This document shows positions 10,211-19,147 of a stretch of 64,000 bases of DNA, piece by piece. The position numbers and the translations under genes are program-made. This stretch comes from Nocardia grenadensis NBRC 108939 (GTDB lineage Bacteria > Actinomycetota > Actinomycetes > Mycobacteriales > Mycobacteriaceae), in the NCBI RefSeq assembly GCF_001613445.1, contig NZ_BDCJ01000006.1:186001-250000 (forward strand). Reading direction: 5' to 3'. The notes under the pieces are model-generated. The model was not told the origin of the DNA. It saw nothing but the letters and a program-made list of their open reading frames with translations, and did no database searches. Each line of letters opens with the position of its first letter. The first letter of the stretch is position 1.

Positions 10211-12492
10211 CGGGCGGCTTCTCCTCGTGGGGGGTCGTAGTGCGGGAATTCCTGCTCGGCGTGCAGCGGTCGGCGACCGCCGAGACCGGGCAGCAGACTG
10301 AACCCGCGGTAGCTCAGCACAGTCTGGACGAGGCCCCCGACCAGTACCGCACTGACCACCGCGAAACCCTTCCAGTAATCGGTCGGCAGCAGGACTCCGC
10401 CGGCGCCGCCGATCACCCAGCTGAGCTGCAGGACGGTTTCGGACCGGCCGAATCCGGAGGCGATCGACTCGGGCGGTAGATCGTCCTGGATGGCGGCATC
10501 GAGCGACACCTTGGCCAGGGCGCTCGCCCCGGCGGCGATCAAGGCGGCCACCGCCGCGCCGAACAGGTTGTCCATCACCACGGCGAGCACGGCGACGGCT
10601 GCGCAGCCGATGGTGCAGTTCACCACGATCAGCGAAGGCCGGCCGAGCCGGAGCCGGGCCCCGGCGGCGTTACCCGCGAAATTACCGACGGCGGCCGCCG
10701 CGCCGACCAGGCCGAGCATCGCGGCTTGCTGTACCGGCCGGTGTTCGGTCGCCTTGGCCACGAACGCGACGTAGAAGGTCAGGAATCCGGTGAGCACGCG
10801 GATACTGCCGTTACCCCACAGCCCGGTGACGACGGCGCGCCCCAGCGGCTGACGGCGTTTGCGGGCCGGTACCGGGTCGTCGGCGGCGGCGCCGTAGGTC
10901 TCGGTGTCCCCGGCGCGGGCGTGGTAGCCGAGCGTGGTCGGCACTTCCCCCTCGGTGATCTCCACCCAGCGCGGGATCTTCCAGCTCAGATAGGCCCCGC
11001 CGACGGCGATACCGGTGGCCAGGATCAACGCACCGGTCGAGCCCGCGATCGCCGCGACGGCCGCGGCGACGCCGCCGGCACCCAGGGTGCCGCCGACCAG
11101 GCCGAATACGGTCAGCCGGGAGTTCGTGCGCACCAGATCGATATCGGGCGGCAGCACTCTGGGTGTCACCGCGCTCTTGAGTACCGCGAACGATTTGCTG
11201 AGCACCATCATGCACAGCGCCAGCGGGTACAGCACCCAGCTGTCGAAACTGAAGATCAGCACCACCGCCACGACCGCGCGCGCGGCGAACGAACTCGCCA
11301 GGGCCAGTCGCCGGCCGCGCTGCAAGCGGTCCAGCGCGGGCCCGATGAGCGGCGCGATGACCGCGAACGGGGCGATCGTGATCAGCAGATACAGCGCGAC
11401 CTTCGTTTTACTCTCCGCGGTCGCACTGGCGAAGAACAGGGTGTTGGCGAGCGCGACCGCGATGGCGGCGTCCAGTGCGAAGTTCGCCATCGTGGCGTAG
11501 GTGAGCGCGGTCAATCCGGATTTGTCCGCGCCGTCGGCCTCGGCCGCCCGCCGGAAGGTGGCGATACCTTTCTCGGTGATCTCGCGGCCGCGCATCGCCG
11601 CCACCCGGGTGACGGTGAGTTTGCGGGGGACACGCCGGCCTTCGGCGTCGTAGTCCGTGGCGGCTTCCGCGCTCGGGTACTCCTTGGTCGCGGGCGGTTC
11701 CTCCGCACCGCCGGCATGCGCGGCGGTGCGCCTGTCGCGCACGCCGTTCGGTTCGGTGCGGTCCCACGCGTCGGCCCCGGGGCCCGGCCGGTCCGCGGGC
11801 TCGGAGCGGCCCGCGGTGGGTGGCGGGCGTCGTCCGGCGGCACCGGACCCACCCGGATCACGCTGGGCCCCGGGGCCGGCCGGGGAAGCCGAGCCCCCGG
11901 GGGTGCGGTGATCCATGGGTGGGCCCGGTCGGAAGCGCGAGGTCGACCCCGACAGGGAAGCATCGGCCGCCGGTCCGGCACCACCGGCCCGCGGAGCGGA
12001 GCTGCCCGCGACGGGAGCACCCGGGATCGGCCGTTCCCGCTCGCCGGCGGGCCGCCGGCTGTTCCCGGGCGGGAGCGGCGCGCCGTTCGGCTCCTCGGCC
12101 CGCCGGCCGGGGCCCGGTTCCGCAGTCCCCGGCCGCACCGGTGGATCGGGCGGTTCCGCCGACCCGCGTGACCCGCTCAGCGAGCCGAGTATGCGAGCGA
12201 AGCGACCCCCTCGCCCCGGCGCACGGTCCCCGGACTCCACCGGCGGGTTCCGGTGACCACTCTGCGCCGACCGGGACGAATGGTCGTCCGGCCGCGCGCC
12301 GGACCCGGCAGCGGGCAGCGGGCGGGTCGGCGGCGGGGTAGGACGACGGTTGCCGGGGTCGGGCTCCCGATTGCGGTGTGGCACGTTCGGCGGGGGGTAG
12401 CGGTCGAAACCTGGATGCCGCTGGGGTGGCGGAGACTCGCCGGCGGGCCACTGACCGCGATCGGAACCGGAGGGCTCGCGGGAAGTGGGCAC
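10207..12492 (-). CDS. MFS-type membrane protein with long disordered N-terminus (Rv0876c-like)
   Basis: A 761-residue protein. Residues 1 to about 270 are Pro/Arg/Gly/Ser-rich and probably disordered. From about 290 onward there are roughly 10-12 transmembrane helices typical of the major facilitator fold (for example ALYLLITIAPFAVIAPLIG and VVNCTIGCAAVAVLAVVMD). It resembles Rv0876c. GTG 12492 is the first plausible start after the upstream gene's stop; the frame stays open further upstream but overlaps the glutaminyl cyclase gene. The disordered tail could instead start later, so the N-terminus is uncertain. It is coupled to the DUF2771 gene by an ATGA overlap. The substrate is unknown. 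Confidence 0.82.
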   Translation of the reverse strand: MPTSREPSGSDRGQWPAGESPPPQRHPGFDRYPPPNVPHRNREPDPGNRRPTPPPTRPLPAAGSGARPDDHSSRSAQSGHRNPPVESGDRAPGRGGRFARILGSLSGSRGSAEPPDPPVRPGTAEPGPGRRAEEPNGAPLPPGNSRRPAGERERPIPGAPVAGSSAPRAGGAGPAADASLSGSTSRFRPGPPMDHRTPGGSASPAGPGAQRDPGGSGAAGRRPPPTAGRSEPADRPGPGADAWDRTEPNGVRDRRTAAHAGGAEEPPATKEYPSAEAATDYDAEGRRVPRKLTVTRVAAMRGREITEKGIATFRRAAEADGADKSGLTALTYATMANFALDAAIAVALANTLFFASATAESKTKVALYLLITIAPFAVIAPLIGPALDRLQRGRRLALASSFAARAVVAVVLIFSFDSWVLYPLALCMMVLSKSFAVLKSAVTPRVLPPDIDLVRTNSRLTVFGLVGGTLGAGGVAAAVAAIAGSTGALILATGIAVGGAYLSWKIPRWVEITEGEVPTTLGYHARAGDTETYGAAADDPVPARKRRQPLGRAVVTGLWGNGSIRVLTGFLTFYVAFVAKATEHRPVQQAAMLGLVGAAAAVGNFAGNAAGARLRLGRPSLIVVNCTIGCAAVAVLAVVMDNLFGAAVAALIAAGASALAKVSLDAAIQDDLPPESIASGFGRSETVLQLSWVIGGAGGVLLPTDYWKGFAVVSAVLVGGLVQTVLSYRGFSLLPGLGGRRPLHAEQEFPHYDPPRGEAAR

Positions 12493-12572
12493 ATCATCAA
12501 TTCTGGCCCACCGCGGCGCCCGGCAAACTCCGCCCTGCTCACAGCGGCCCGAAAGTGAGATGTGTCGCGCCG

Positions 12573-13346
12573 TCAGGCCGGCACGAAACGGACCTCGAAC
12601 ACCGTGGGCCAGTACTTTCCGGTGAGCAGGAAGCGGTCGGTGCCCGGAATCTGGGCGATTCCGTTGAGCACGTCGGTCTGCGCGCGTTCGGCGGGTGGCA
12701 GCAAACCGGCGGCATCGACGATCGCCAGGACACGCCCGGTTTCCGGATCGATCCGCAGAATTTCGTCGGTGGGCCAGGAGTTGGCGTAGACCGAACCGTC
12801 CTCGGCGCATTCGAGTTCGTTCAGGCGGGCGTCGGTGTGCGTGGTCAGTCGCACCGATCCGGTCCGCGCGAAGGACACCGGATCGCGGAACGTGAGCCCG
12901 GCTGATCCGTCGCTCATGACCAACTGCCCGTCGCGGGCGCACAGGCCCCAGCCCTCGCCCTCGTAGCGCACCTGACGTTTCTCGGCCAGCGTCCGCGGGT
13001 CGCGAGCGAAGGCGACCCCTTCTTTCCAGGTGAGCTGCCACAGCGTGTCGCCGGCCAGGGTGATCCCCTCGCCGAAGAAAGGCGGCGGGAGAGGGACGCG
13101 GGCGAGTTCGGCGCCGGTCGCGCGATCGGTTGTCCGCACCCCGGAGAACCCGACCATCCCGGTGCTCTCGTACAGCACCTCGCCGTCGATCTCCAGCCCC
13201 TGTGTGAACGCGCCCAGGTCGTGCCGATGGGTCGCCAGCACCTCGATGTCCAGGCGCGGTACCGCGTCGTCGGTGTTCCGGCAGGCGGCCGTGGCGAGCA
13301 GGCAGACCAGCACGGCACCGACCCAGGTTCGCCGAGTGCGCTTCAT
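12573..13346 (-). CDS. glutaminyl-peptide cyclotransferase (beta-propeller type)
   Basis: A 257-residue exported protein. The N-terminus MKRTRRTWVGAVLVCLLATA followed by Ala-Cys looks like a signal peptide with an imperfect lipobox, so it may be a lipoprotein. The mature part has the plant/bacterial glutaminyl cyclase features: FTQGLEIDGEVLYESTG near its start, NELECAEDGSVYANSW in the middle and LLTGKYWPTVFEV at the end. The enzyme converts N-terminal Gln to pyroglutamate on exported proteins. It appears to be leaderless: TACATT lies 7 nt upstream of ATG 13346 on the minus strand. It is transcribed divergently from the DUF3027 gene. Confidence 0.9.
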   Translation of the reverse strand: MKRTRRTWVGAVLVCLLATAACRNTDDAVPRLDIEVLATHRHDLGAFTQGLEIDGEVLYESTGMVGFSGVRTTDRATGAELARVPLPPPFFGEGITLAGDTLWQLTWKEGVAFARDPRTLAEKRQVRYEGEGWGLCARDGQLVMSDGSAGLTFRDPVSFARTGSVRLTTHTDARLNELECAEDGSVYANSWPTDEILRIDPETGRVLAIVDAAGLLPPAERAQTDVLNGIAQIPGTDRFLLTGKYWPTVFEVRFVPA

Positions 13347-13363
13347 ACGGCAAAATGTAGACC
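13347..13363. promoter_or_regulatory. 17-bp divergent leaderless promoter with overlapping -10 boxes
   Basis: The whole intergenic space between the two divergent start codons is 17 bp. On the plus strand CAAAAT (13351-13356) sits 7 nt before GTG 13364; on the minus strand TACATT (13359-13354) sits 7 nt before ATG 13346. The two hexamers overlap by 3 bp, so both transcripts would be leaderless and compete for the same DNA. No -35 was sought inside the coding regions. Confidence 0.6.
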
Positions 13364-14635
13364 GTGAGCGCAGTATCTGTTTCGGACACCGAGGTGCGGA
13401 CGATCCTGGCAGGGTCCGTCGACCTGGCTCGTAGTGCGCTCGTGGACCTGGAACCGACCGGGGTCGGAGCGCATCTGGGAGTCCGGGCCGAGGACGAATG
13501 TTCGGCGACGCACCGTTTCGAGGCCACACTGCCCGGCTACCACGGCTGGCAGTGGGCGGTGGTGGTGGCCGCCGCGCCCGGCACCGACCGGGTGACCGTG
13601 AGCGAGTCCGCGCTGCTGCCCGGCCCCGACGCGTTGATCGCGCCGGAGTTCGTGCCGTGGGACCAGCGCGTCCGGCCCGGCGACCTGGCGCCCGGCGACT
13701 TGCTGGCCCCGCCCGCCGACGACCCACGGCTGGTCCCCGGCTATACCGCTACCGGCGACCCCGAGGTCGACGAGACGGCCCCCGAGGTGGGTCTGGGCCG
13801 TAAACAGGTGCTCAGCCGGGAGGGCCGGGCCGAGGCGGCCGAACGCTGGTACGCCGAGTACGGCCCCGATACCGAGATGGCCAAGGCAGCACCCGGCTCC
13901 TGCGAGACCTGTGGTTTCTATATGCCGCTGGCCGGTGCGCTGCGCGCCTGTTTCGGCGTCTGCGCGAACGCCATGGGCGCCGACGGCCATGTGGTCCACA
14001 TGGGCTACGGCTGCGGCGCGCATTCGGACACCCAGCTGCCGACGGGCGCCGGGTCACCGATCTATCAGGCCTACGACGACGCCGCCATCGAAGTGGTCGC
14101 CGTACCGCCGAAGTCGCCGGAGACCGGATCCGGGAGTGAGGCGGCCGCCGAGGCCGACGTCGCGGCGAACACGGTGGTGCCGGGACACGCGGTCGTGGCC
14201 GCTCCGCCGGTGAGCGGGGCGGGGCCGGAGGCGGCAGCACCCGAATCCCGGACCGCTACCGAGGCCGTGAGCCCGGCCGGTGACGACCCGGCCGCGCAGG
14301 CCACCGCCGGTCCGGTCGCCACGAGCGAACCCGGTCCGGCCGGCGATTCGAGTACCGAAGCAGCCGCGGAACCGATCACCGATTCGAGCACCGGACCGGC
14401 TGCCGAATCGGCCGCTGAGCCGGTTGTCGAGTCCGGCCCCCCACCGGCCGCCGAGGCCGCCGAACCGGTTGTCGATTCGGGCACCGAATCGGCGATGGAG
14501 TCCGGTTCCGAACCGGCCGTGGAACCGGAAACCGCCGCCACAGACCGGACCGGTGTACCGGCCGCCGGGCGGGAGACCGGCGAGCAGACCACGTCGGAGA
14601 CCGGCGACTCGGCCCACGGACCGGTCGACCACTGA
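13364..14635 (+). CDS. DUF3027 protein with acidic Pro/Ala-rich tail
   Basis: A 423-residue protein. The conserved DUF3027 domain spans residues 1 to about 245 and includes a Cys/His cluster (CETCGF, then CFGVCAN, then GYGCGAH) that could bind zinc. WQWAVVVAAAP and FVPWDQRVRPGDLAPGD are other typical blocks. From about residue 260 the chain is a Glu/Pro/Ala/Ser repeat region with recurring AAEP and ESG patterns, presumably disordered. It matches Rv0877-type proteins in position, divergent from the MFS/cyclase genes. The function is unknown. Confidence 0.85.
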   Translation: MSAVSVSDTEVRTILAGSVDLARSALVDLEPTGVGAHLGVRAEDECSATHRFEATLPGYHGWQWAVVVAAAPGTDRVTVSESALLPGPDALIAPEFVPWDQRVRPGDLAPGDLLAPPADDPRLVPGYTATGDPEVDETAPEVGLGRKQVLSREGRAEAAERWYAEYGPDTEMAKAAPGSCETCGFYMPLAGALRACFGVCANAMGADGHVVHMGYGCGAHSDTQLPTGAGSPIYQAYDDAAIEVVAVPPKSPETGSGSEAAAEADVAANTVVPGHAVVAAPPVSGAGPEAAAPESRTATEAVSPAGDDPAAQATAGPVATSEPGPAGDSSTEAAAEPITDSSTGPAAESAAEPVVESGPPPAAEAAEPVVDSGTESAMESGSEPAVEPETAATDRTGVPAAGRETGEQTTSETGDSAHGPVDH

Positions 14636-14701
14636 CCAGCCGGCCGCTGCCCCGGCTGTGCACGGTAAGCCCGCTGCGCTCGGGCACGTACGCTGGCTCG
14701 C

Positions 14702-17566
14702 GTGAGTGAGACCGGTGCGGTGGGCAATACCTTCGGGCCCGTGGGAACAGATGCCGGAACCGCGGATCCCTTCGGCACCGCCGATCTGCGTGCCGCGGTG
14801 CTGGCTGCCTGGCGCGATTCCCCGACCCGGCTGCGCGAGGACGCCGCTACCGAGGCGGACCTGGTGCGCGCCGGTTACCGCGATCGCCTGCTGACGGAGT
14901 TGGCGCAGAACGCGGCGGACGCGGCGGTGAAAGCGGGGGCGCCGGGCCGGATCGCCGTACGGTGCACGGGCCGGACCCTCTCGATCGCCAATACCGGCGC
15001 GCCGCTGGATATCGCCGGAGTGCACGCGCTGACGGCCCTGCGGGCATCGGGGAAATCGGGGAGCGGCGGGGAGACCGGGCGATTCGGTGTCGGTTTCGCC
15101 GCGGTGCTGACGGTTTCCGACGAACTGGAATTCCGCTCCACCAGTGGATCGCTGCGCTTCTCCCGGGAGTCGACCCGTGAGGCATTGCGCGCGTCCGGCA
15201 TTTCGGCGCCGGGTGATGGGGACGTGCCGGCGCCGCCGGTGCTGCGCCTCGCGTGGCCGGTGGCCGCCGACCCGGCCGTCGGCGCGGAGACCGAGATCGT
15301 CCTGTCGCTGCGTGCCGGGATCGACCCGGTCGCATTGCTGGAGTCCATGCGGGCCGAGGCAGCGGACCTGCTGCTGGAGTTGCCGGCGCTGCGCGAGATC
15401 CGGATCGGCGAGGAGGTGGTGCGCGCCGAGACCCGCGATGCGCCGTTCGCCGGAGTGCGCGAGTTGCGGATCGGCGGTTCCGGGTCCGAACGGGTGTGGT
15501 GGGAGTTCCGGACCGCGCGGGCGCGCTGGCTACTGCCGTTACGCGACGGGGTCCCGGTGCCCGCCGCGCCCGACGTGCTGCGGGCACCGACCCGTTCGGA
15601 CGAAGAGTTGTCCCTGCCCGCGGTACTCATCGCCGATATCCCGATGCAACCCGACCGGCGGCGCGTGCTGCCGGGCAATCATTCGGCCGAACTCGCCGCC
15701 GGGTACGCCGATTTCGCCCGCGCGCTGCCCCGGCGGCACCGGCTCGTGCTGGTCCCGGCTCCGGGATTCGCGCGCAGCGAGACCGACGGGCTCTTACGCG
15801 AGGCGATCCTGCGTGAGCTGCGGACCGGTAGCTGGCTACCGGTGGTCGCCGCGCCCGCGGATGCCGGACTCGACGAGGCCCCCCGGAACGGCGACGCGGA
15901 CGACCGGGTGGCCGTACCCGCGCGGGCGAGCGTATTTCCCGATCTCACCCCCGAACTGGCCGAGTTGCTGGGTGGTGTGCTCGATCCACTGGTGGTCCCG
16001 GAACTGTCCGGCGCCCGCTACGCCGAGGCACTCGCGGCGCTGCAGGTGCACCGGCTCGGTCCGGCGCGGCTGGCGGAGCTGTCCGCCGGACTGGAACGGC
16101 CGCCCGCCTGGTGGTTCGCTCTCTACTCCGCGCTGGAACCGTTCGTCACCGACCCGCTGACAGTGGAGGAACTCGGCGCCCTGGCGGTGCCGCTCGCCGA
16201 CGGACGGACGGTGACGGGACCGCGGACGGTGGTGCTGGACGACGAACTCACGGCGTTGCCCGCGGCGGTTCCGGTGCACTGGGCGCGGCTGGTGCATCCG
16301 GACGCGTCGCATCCGCTGCTGGCGCGTCTCGGTGCGCAGCGGGCGCGGATCGCGGATCTGCTGTCGGATCCCGCCCTACAGGCGGAATTGACCGAGCACC
16401 CCGACGATCCGGAGACCATCGAGGCGGTGCTCCGCTTGGCCGCGGCGGCCGATCCGGCCGAGTTGCCGGACTGGCTCGGCATGCTCGAACTTCCCGACAG
16501 TTCCGGTGGTGTGCGTCCGGCCGACGAACTACTGCTCCCCGATGCGCCCTTGATCGAAATTCTGGTCCCGGACTCGCCGTTCGGGGTCGTCGCGCGGGAG
16601 ACGGTCGCCGAGTACGGTGCCGACGCGCTGCGGGCGATCGGTGTGGGATGGGATTTCGGGGTGGTCGCCGAAACCGACCCCACCGGTCCCGACCATCACC
16701 TCGACGACGAGGAGACCTGGTGGTCCGGGCTCGCCGAAGATCCCGCGGAACTGGTCGCCGTGCGTGATCTGGATCTGGTGGATGACGCGGCGTGGCCGGA
16801 GGCGCTGTGGCGGTTGCTCACCGCCGAACGGACCCGGCCGCTGCTCGGTGACCGGGACGGGTATACGGCGTGGTGGTTGCGCCACTATGCCCGGATCGAC
16901 AGCATCGCGTTGGGTGGCTATCGGCATCCGGCGGATACCGAATTCGCCGGACTACTGCCGGAACTGCCGATCACCGGCCTGTCCGCGGCCGACCTCGACG
17001 CACTGCGCGGCTGCCTGGCCGACCCCGCGACCTTGGATCGCGATCTCGTCGAAGCGCTGCTGGCGGCGCTGGCCGACAGCGAGAAGACCCCCGCGCCCGA
17101 GGTGGTCGCGCTGGTCCATGCCCGGCTCGGCGCCGCGGTGCCGCGGCTGGAGCTCGGCACGCTCGACCCGCCCGATCGCGTCCGGGCCCTGTCCGGAGCG
17201 GTGATCGATGCCGGCGACGCCCTGGTGCTGGACCGGCCGTGGTTCGGTCTCGCGGTGCCCGCGGACCGGCTCGTGGCCGCCGATCCGGCGACCGCCGCCG
17301 ACCTGGCGCTGCTGCTGGATCTGCCGTTGGTCTCCGAACAGGTCGACGCGGAGGTCGTCGGCCGGGGACACGAAACCGATTGGGCACGCGAGCCGCTGGG
17401 TGTGGTGCTGCGCCGGCTGTTCGATCTACCCGCGCAGAACGGGCCCCTGATCCTGCACGACGAACTGTGTATCCGGCTGACGGGCGCGGTTGATCGGACG
17501 GTCACCGTGCCGTGGTGGCGGGACGGTTCGGCCACCCATGTGCAGCGTCCGGGCCGGCCCGCCTGA
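14702..17566 (+). CDS. sacsin/Hsp90-type GHKL ATPase protein
   Basis: A 954-residue cytoplasmic protein. The N-terminal ATPase fold (about residues 50-170) shows the N-box ELAQNAADA, an ADP-loop region SIANTGAPL and the G-rich lid GRFGVGFAAV, as in sacsin N-terminal/Hsp90-like proteins. The remaining 780 residues are helical and repeat-poor with no recognised domain. TACGCT lies 7 nt before GTG 14702, consistent with a leaderless start. It stops 5 nt from the end of the convergent TetR gene. A chaperone-like role is inferred from the fold only. The corresponding place in M. tuberculosis holds, as I recall, a PPE gene. Confidence 0.85.
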   Translation: MSETGAVGNTFGPVGTDAGTADPFGTADLRAAVLAAWRDSPTRLREDAATEADLVRAGYRDRLLTELAQNAADAAVKAGAPGRIAVRCTGRTLSIANTGAPLDIAGVHALTALRASGKSGSGGETGRFGVGFAAVLTVSDELEFRSTSGSLRFSRESTREALRASGISAPGDGDVPAPPVLRLAWPVAADPAVGAETEIVLSLRAGIDPVALLESMRAEAADLLLELPALREIRIGEEVVRAETRDAPFAGVRELRIGGSGSERVWWEFRTARARWLLPLRDGVPVPAAPDVLRAPTRSDEELSLPAVLIADIPMQPDRRRVLPGNHSAELAAGYADFARALPRRHRLVLVPAPGFARSETDGLLREAILRELRTGSWLPVVAAPADAGLDEAPRNGDADDRVAVPARASVFPDLTPELAELLGGVLDPLVVPELSGARYAEALAALQVHRLGPARLAELSAGLERPPAWWFALYSALEPFVTDPLTVEELGALAVPLADGRTVTGPRTVVLDDELTALPAAVPVHWARLVHPDASHPLLARLGAQRARIADLLSDPALQAELTEHPDDPETIEAVLRLAAAADPAELPDWLGMLELPDSSGGVRPADELLLPDAPLIEILVPDSPFGVVARETVAEYGADALRAIGVGWDFGVVAETDPTGPDHHLDDEETWWSGLAEDPAELVAVRDLDLVDDAAWPEALWRLLTAERTRPLLGDRDGYTAWWLRHYARIDSIALGGYRHPADTEFAGLLPELPITGLSAADLDALRGCLADPATLDRDLVEALLAALADSEKTPAPEVVALVHARLGAAVPRLELGTLDPPDRVRALSGAVIDAGDALVLDRPWFGLAVPADRLVAADPATAADLALLLDLPLVSEQVDAEVVGRGHETDWAREPLGVVLRRLFDLPAQNGPLILHDELCIRLTGAVDRTVTVPWWRDGSATHVQRPGRPA

Positions 17567-17571
17567 ACAGG

Positions 17572-18198
17572 CTATTCCGCGTGCCCCGCCAGCGCCGCGG
17601 CGAGCAGATCGAGTTGAGTGCGTACGCTGTCGCTGTCGTTGTCGACCAGCCAGCGCAGGACGAGGCCGTCGATCACGCTGAGCGTGAAACGCGAGAGCTG
17701 GGCCACCGGAACGGTCCAGGTACTCCCCGTGGCATCGCGGGCGTGGTCGAGGATATCGGCGACGGTGGAATCGTTGAAGGCGTACTGTTCCCGGGCGATC
17801 GCCAGTTTCGCGGGGGTCTGTTCGCCCTCACGCAGGGCGTAGGTGGTGGTCTCGTAGGTGAGCAGCTGACGTTCGGGGGTGGCTTCGATATTGAGCCACA
17901 TGAGTTCCAGACCCGCGCGCAGCAGATCGCGTAGCGCCGTAATACCACTGCCCGCTTCCTGCCAGACCGATTCGCCTGCGTCCACCGAATCGCGCAGTTC
18001 CATCGACAGCGCCTTGACCAGCTCGGTCATCAGCGCGTCTTTGTTCTCGAAGCAGTAGTGCACCACGCCTAGCGAGACACCCGCCGCCTGAGCGACATCG
18101 CGGGTGGTCACCCCCGCGACCCCCTTCTTCTCGGCAAGGCCGATCGCGGCCTCGATAAGGTGGGCCCGTCGTTCTTCGACGCTCAATCGAGAGGACAC
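17572..18198 (-). CDS. TetR-family transcriptional regulator
   Basis: A 208-residue regulator. The HTH is at residues 5-52 (RRAHLIEAAIGLAEKKGV, then TTRDVAQAAGVSLGVVHYCF) and is followed by an all-helical ligand-binding domain with a TetR_C_6-like pattern (LLTYETTTYALREGEQT). GTG 18198 is preferred because it places the HTH close to the N-terminus; a TTG at 18234 would add 12 residues. The gene is oriented convergently with the sacsin-like gene. No operator is evident, and targets cannot be inferred from its neighbours. Confidence 0.85.
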   Translation of the reverse strand: MSSRLSVEERRAHLIEAAIGLAEKKGVAGVTTRDVAQAAGVSLGVVHYCFENKDALMTELVKALSMELRDSVDAGESVWQEAGSGITALRDLLRAGLELMWLNIEATPERQLLTYETTTYALREGEQTPAKLAIAREQYAFNDSTVADILDHARDATGSTWTVPVAQLSRFTLSVIDGLVLRWLVDNDSDSVRTQLDLLAAALAGHAE

Positions 18199-18333
18199 CT
18201 GAGCGAGTTTGGCCCGAGAGGCCCGAACAGTCAATTCCCGGCGAGCAGCATCGGATCACCGGGGTCCCGCTCGACTTCCGGCTGCCGCCTGGTCGATATC
18301 GCCGCCGCCGCCGGAAAGCGCGGCGCTTCGGCG

Positions 18334-18573
18334 TCATAACCCGGTCTGTGCTCCCTTGTCACCGCGCCGGGCACCGCGGCGCTGTATCGCGAAGATGATG
18401 TACCCGAGCAGTCCGACCGCCAAACCCATCAGGCATACCGGGCGAGCCGATTCCCACCGGGGCCCGCTGAGCCAGACCACCGCGGTCGCGACGGCGAACA
18501 GCGCGCACCCGAGGGCGAGGACCGGCCGGGGGTCGGTCAGCCAGGTGGGGAGCTGCGGGAGCTGCGGGGCCAT
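18334..18573 (-). CDS. DUF2530 small membrane protein
   Basis: A 79-residue protein with two transmembrane helices (about residues 18-36 and 46-62), a short Trp/Pro-containing N-terminus and a basic C-terminus (RRGARRGDKG). It fits the DUF2530 family, which in mycobacteria likewise lies divergently beside this MarR gene. TACGCT (18585-18580) lies 6 nt before the ATG, suggesting a leaderless transcript. The function is unknown. Confidence 0.8.
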   Translation of the reverse strand: MAPQLPQLPTWLTDPRPVLALGCALFAVATAVVWLSGPRWESARPVCLMGLAVGLLGYIIFAIQRRGARRGDKGAQTGL

Positions 18574-18615
18574 TCGGTCAGCGTAACCGCTGTACGCACG
18601 CCGATCCGACGTGTG

Positions 18616-18638
18616 TCACGTATGGTTCACTTTGTGAC
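18616..18638. promoter_or_regulatory. MarR gene leaderless promoter and possible autoregulatory operator
   Basis: TATGGT (18621-18626) lies 7 nt before GTG 18634. Overlapping it is TCAC-TTT-GTGA (18627-18637) within a wider GTCAC/GTGAC pair (18616-18620, 18634-18638). MarR proteins usually bind such short palindromes over their own promoter. This is inferred from pattern only. Confidence 0.4.
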
Positions 18639-19071
18639 TACCCACTCGGATGTGCGGGCGCTGGCCAGCGACCTCTCGCTGGCGGTGGTGCGCTTGACGC
18701 GGCATCTACGGGGGCGGCGGACGGAATCGCAGATATCGCTGACCCAGCTTTCGGTCCTGGCCACCCTCGGGAACGAGGGCGCGATGACGCCCGGGGCGCT
18801 GGCGGCCAAGGAACGGGTCCAGCCTCCCTCGATGACCCGGGTGATCGCCTCGCTCACCGATCTCGGTCTGGTGGAGCGCAACCCGCATCCGACCGACGGC
18901 CGGCAGATCATCGTCTCGCTCTCCACTGCCGGTCACTCGCTGCTCGCCGATGAACGCAGCGCCCGGGAGGCCTGGATGAGCGACCAACTCGCGGGTCTGG
19001 AACCCGATCAGCTCGAAGACCTGCAACGGGCGGTCACGATCATGAACCAGATCGTCGCCGATTCGGAGTGA
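18634..19071 (+). CDS. MarR-family transcriptional regulator (Rv0880-like)
   Basis: A 145-residue winged-helix regulator with the motifs of the Rv0880 group: LTQLSVLATLGNEGAMTPG, the recognition helix region PPSMTRVIASLTDLGLVER and the wing NPHPTDGRQIIVSLS. Such dimeric repressors respond to phenolic or oxidative signals. GTG 18634 was chosen because a -10 element lies 7 nt upstream and the N-terminus then matches relatives; ATG 18622 and GTG 18613 remain possible. Confidence 0.88.
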   Translation: MTTHSDVRALASDLSLAVVRLTRHLRGRRTESQISLTQLSVLATLGNEGAMTPGALAAKERVQPPSMTRVIASLTDLGLVERNPHPTDGRQIIVSLSTAGHSLLADERSAREAWMSDQLAGLEPDQLEDLQRAVTIMNQIVADSE

Positions 19072-19147
19072 ACCGGTAGCGGCGTCCTACCGGGGCCCCT
19101 GAATCCGCCCGGGTCGGAGATCATCCGCGGCACCGTGCACCGTGGCC

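Noticed and set aside
12493..13527. N-terminal continuation of the MFS frame to 1106 residues
   Set aside because: It would overlap the glutaminyl cyclase gene completely in another frame and encodes low-complexity Arg-rich sequence.
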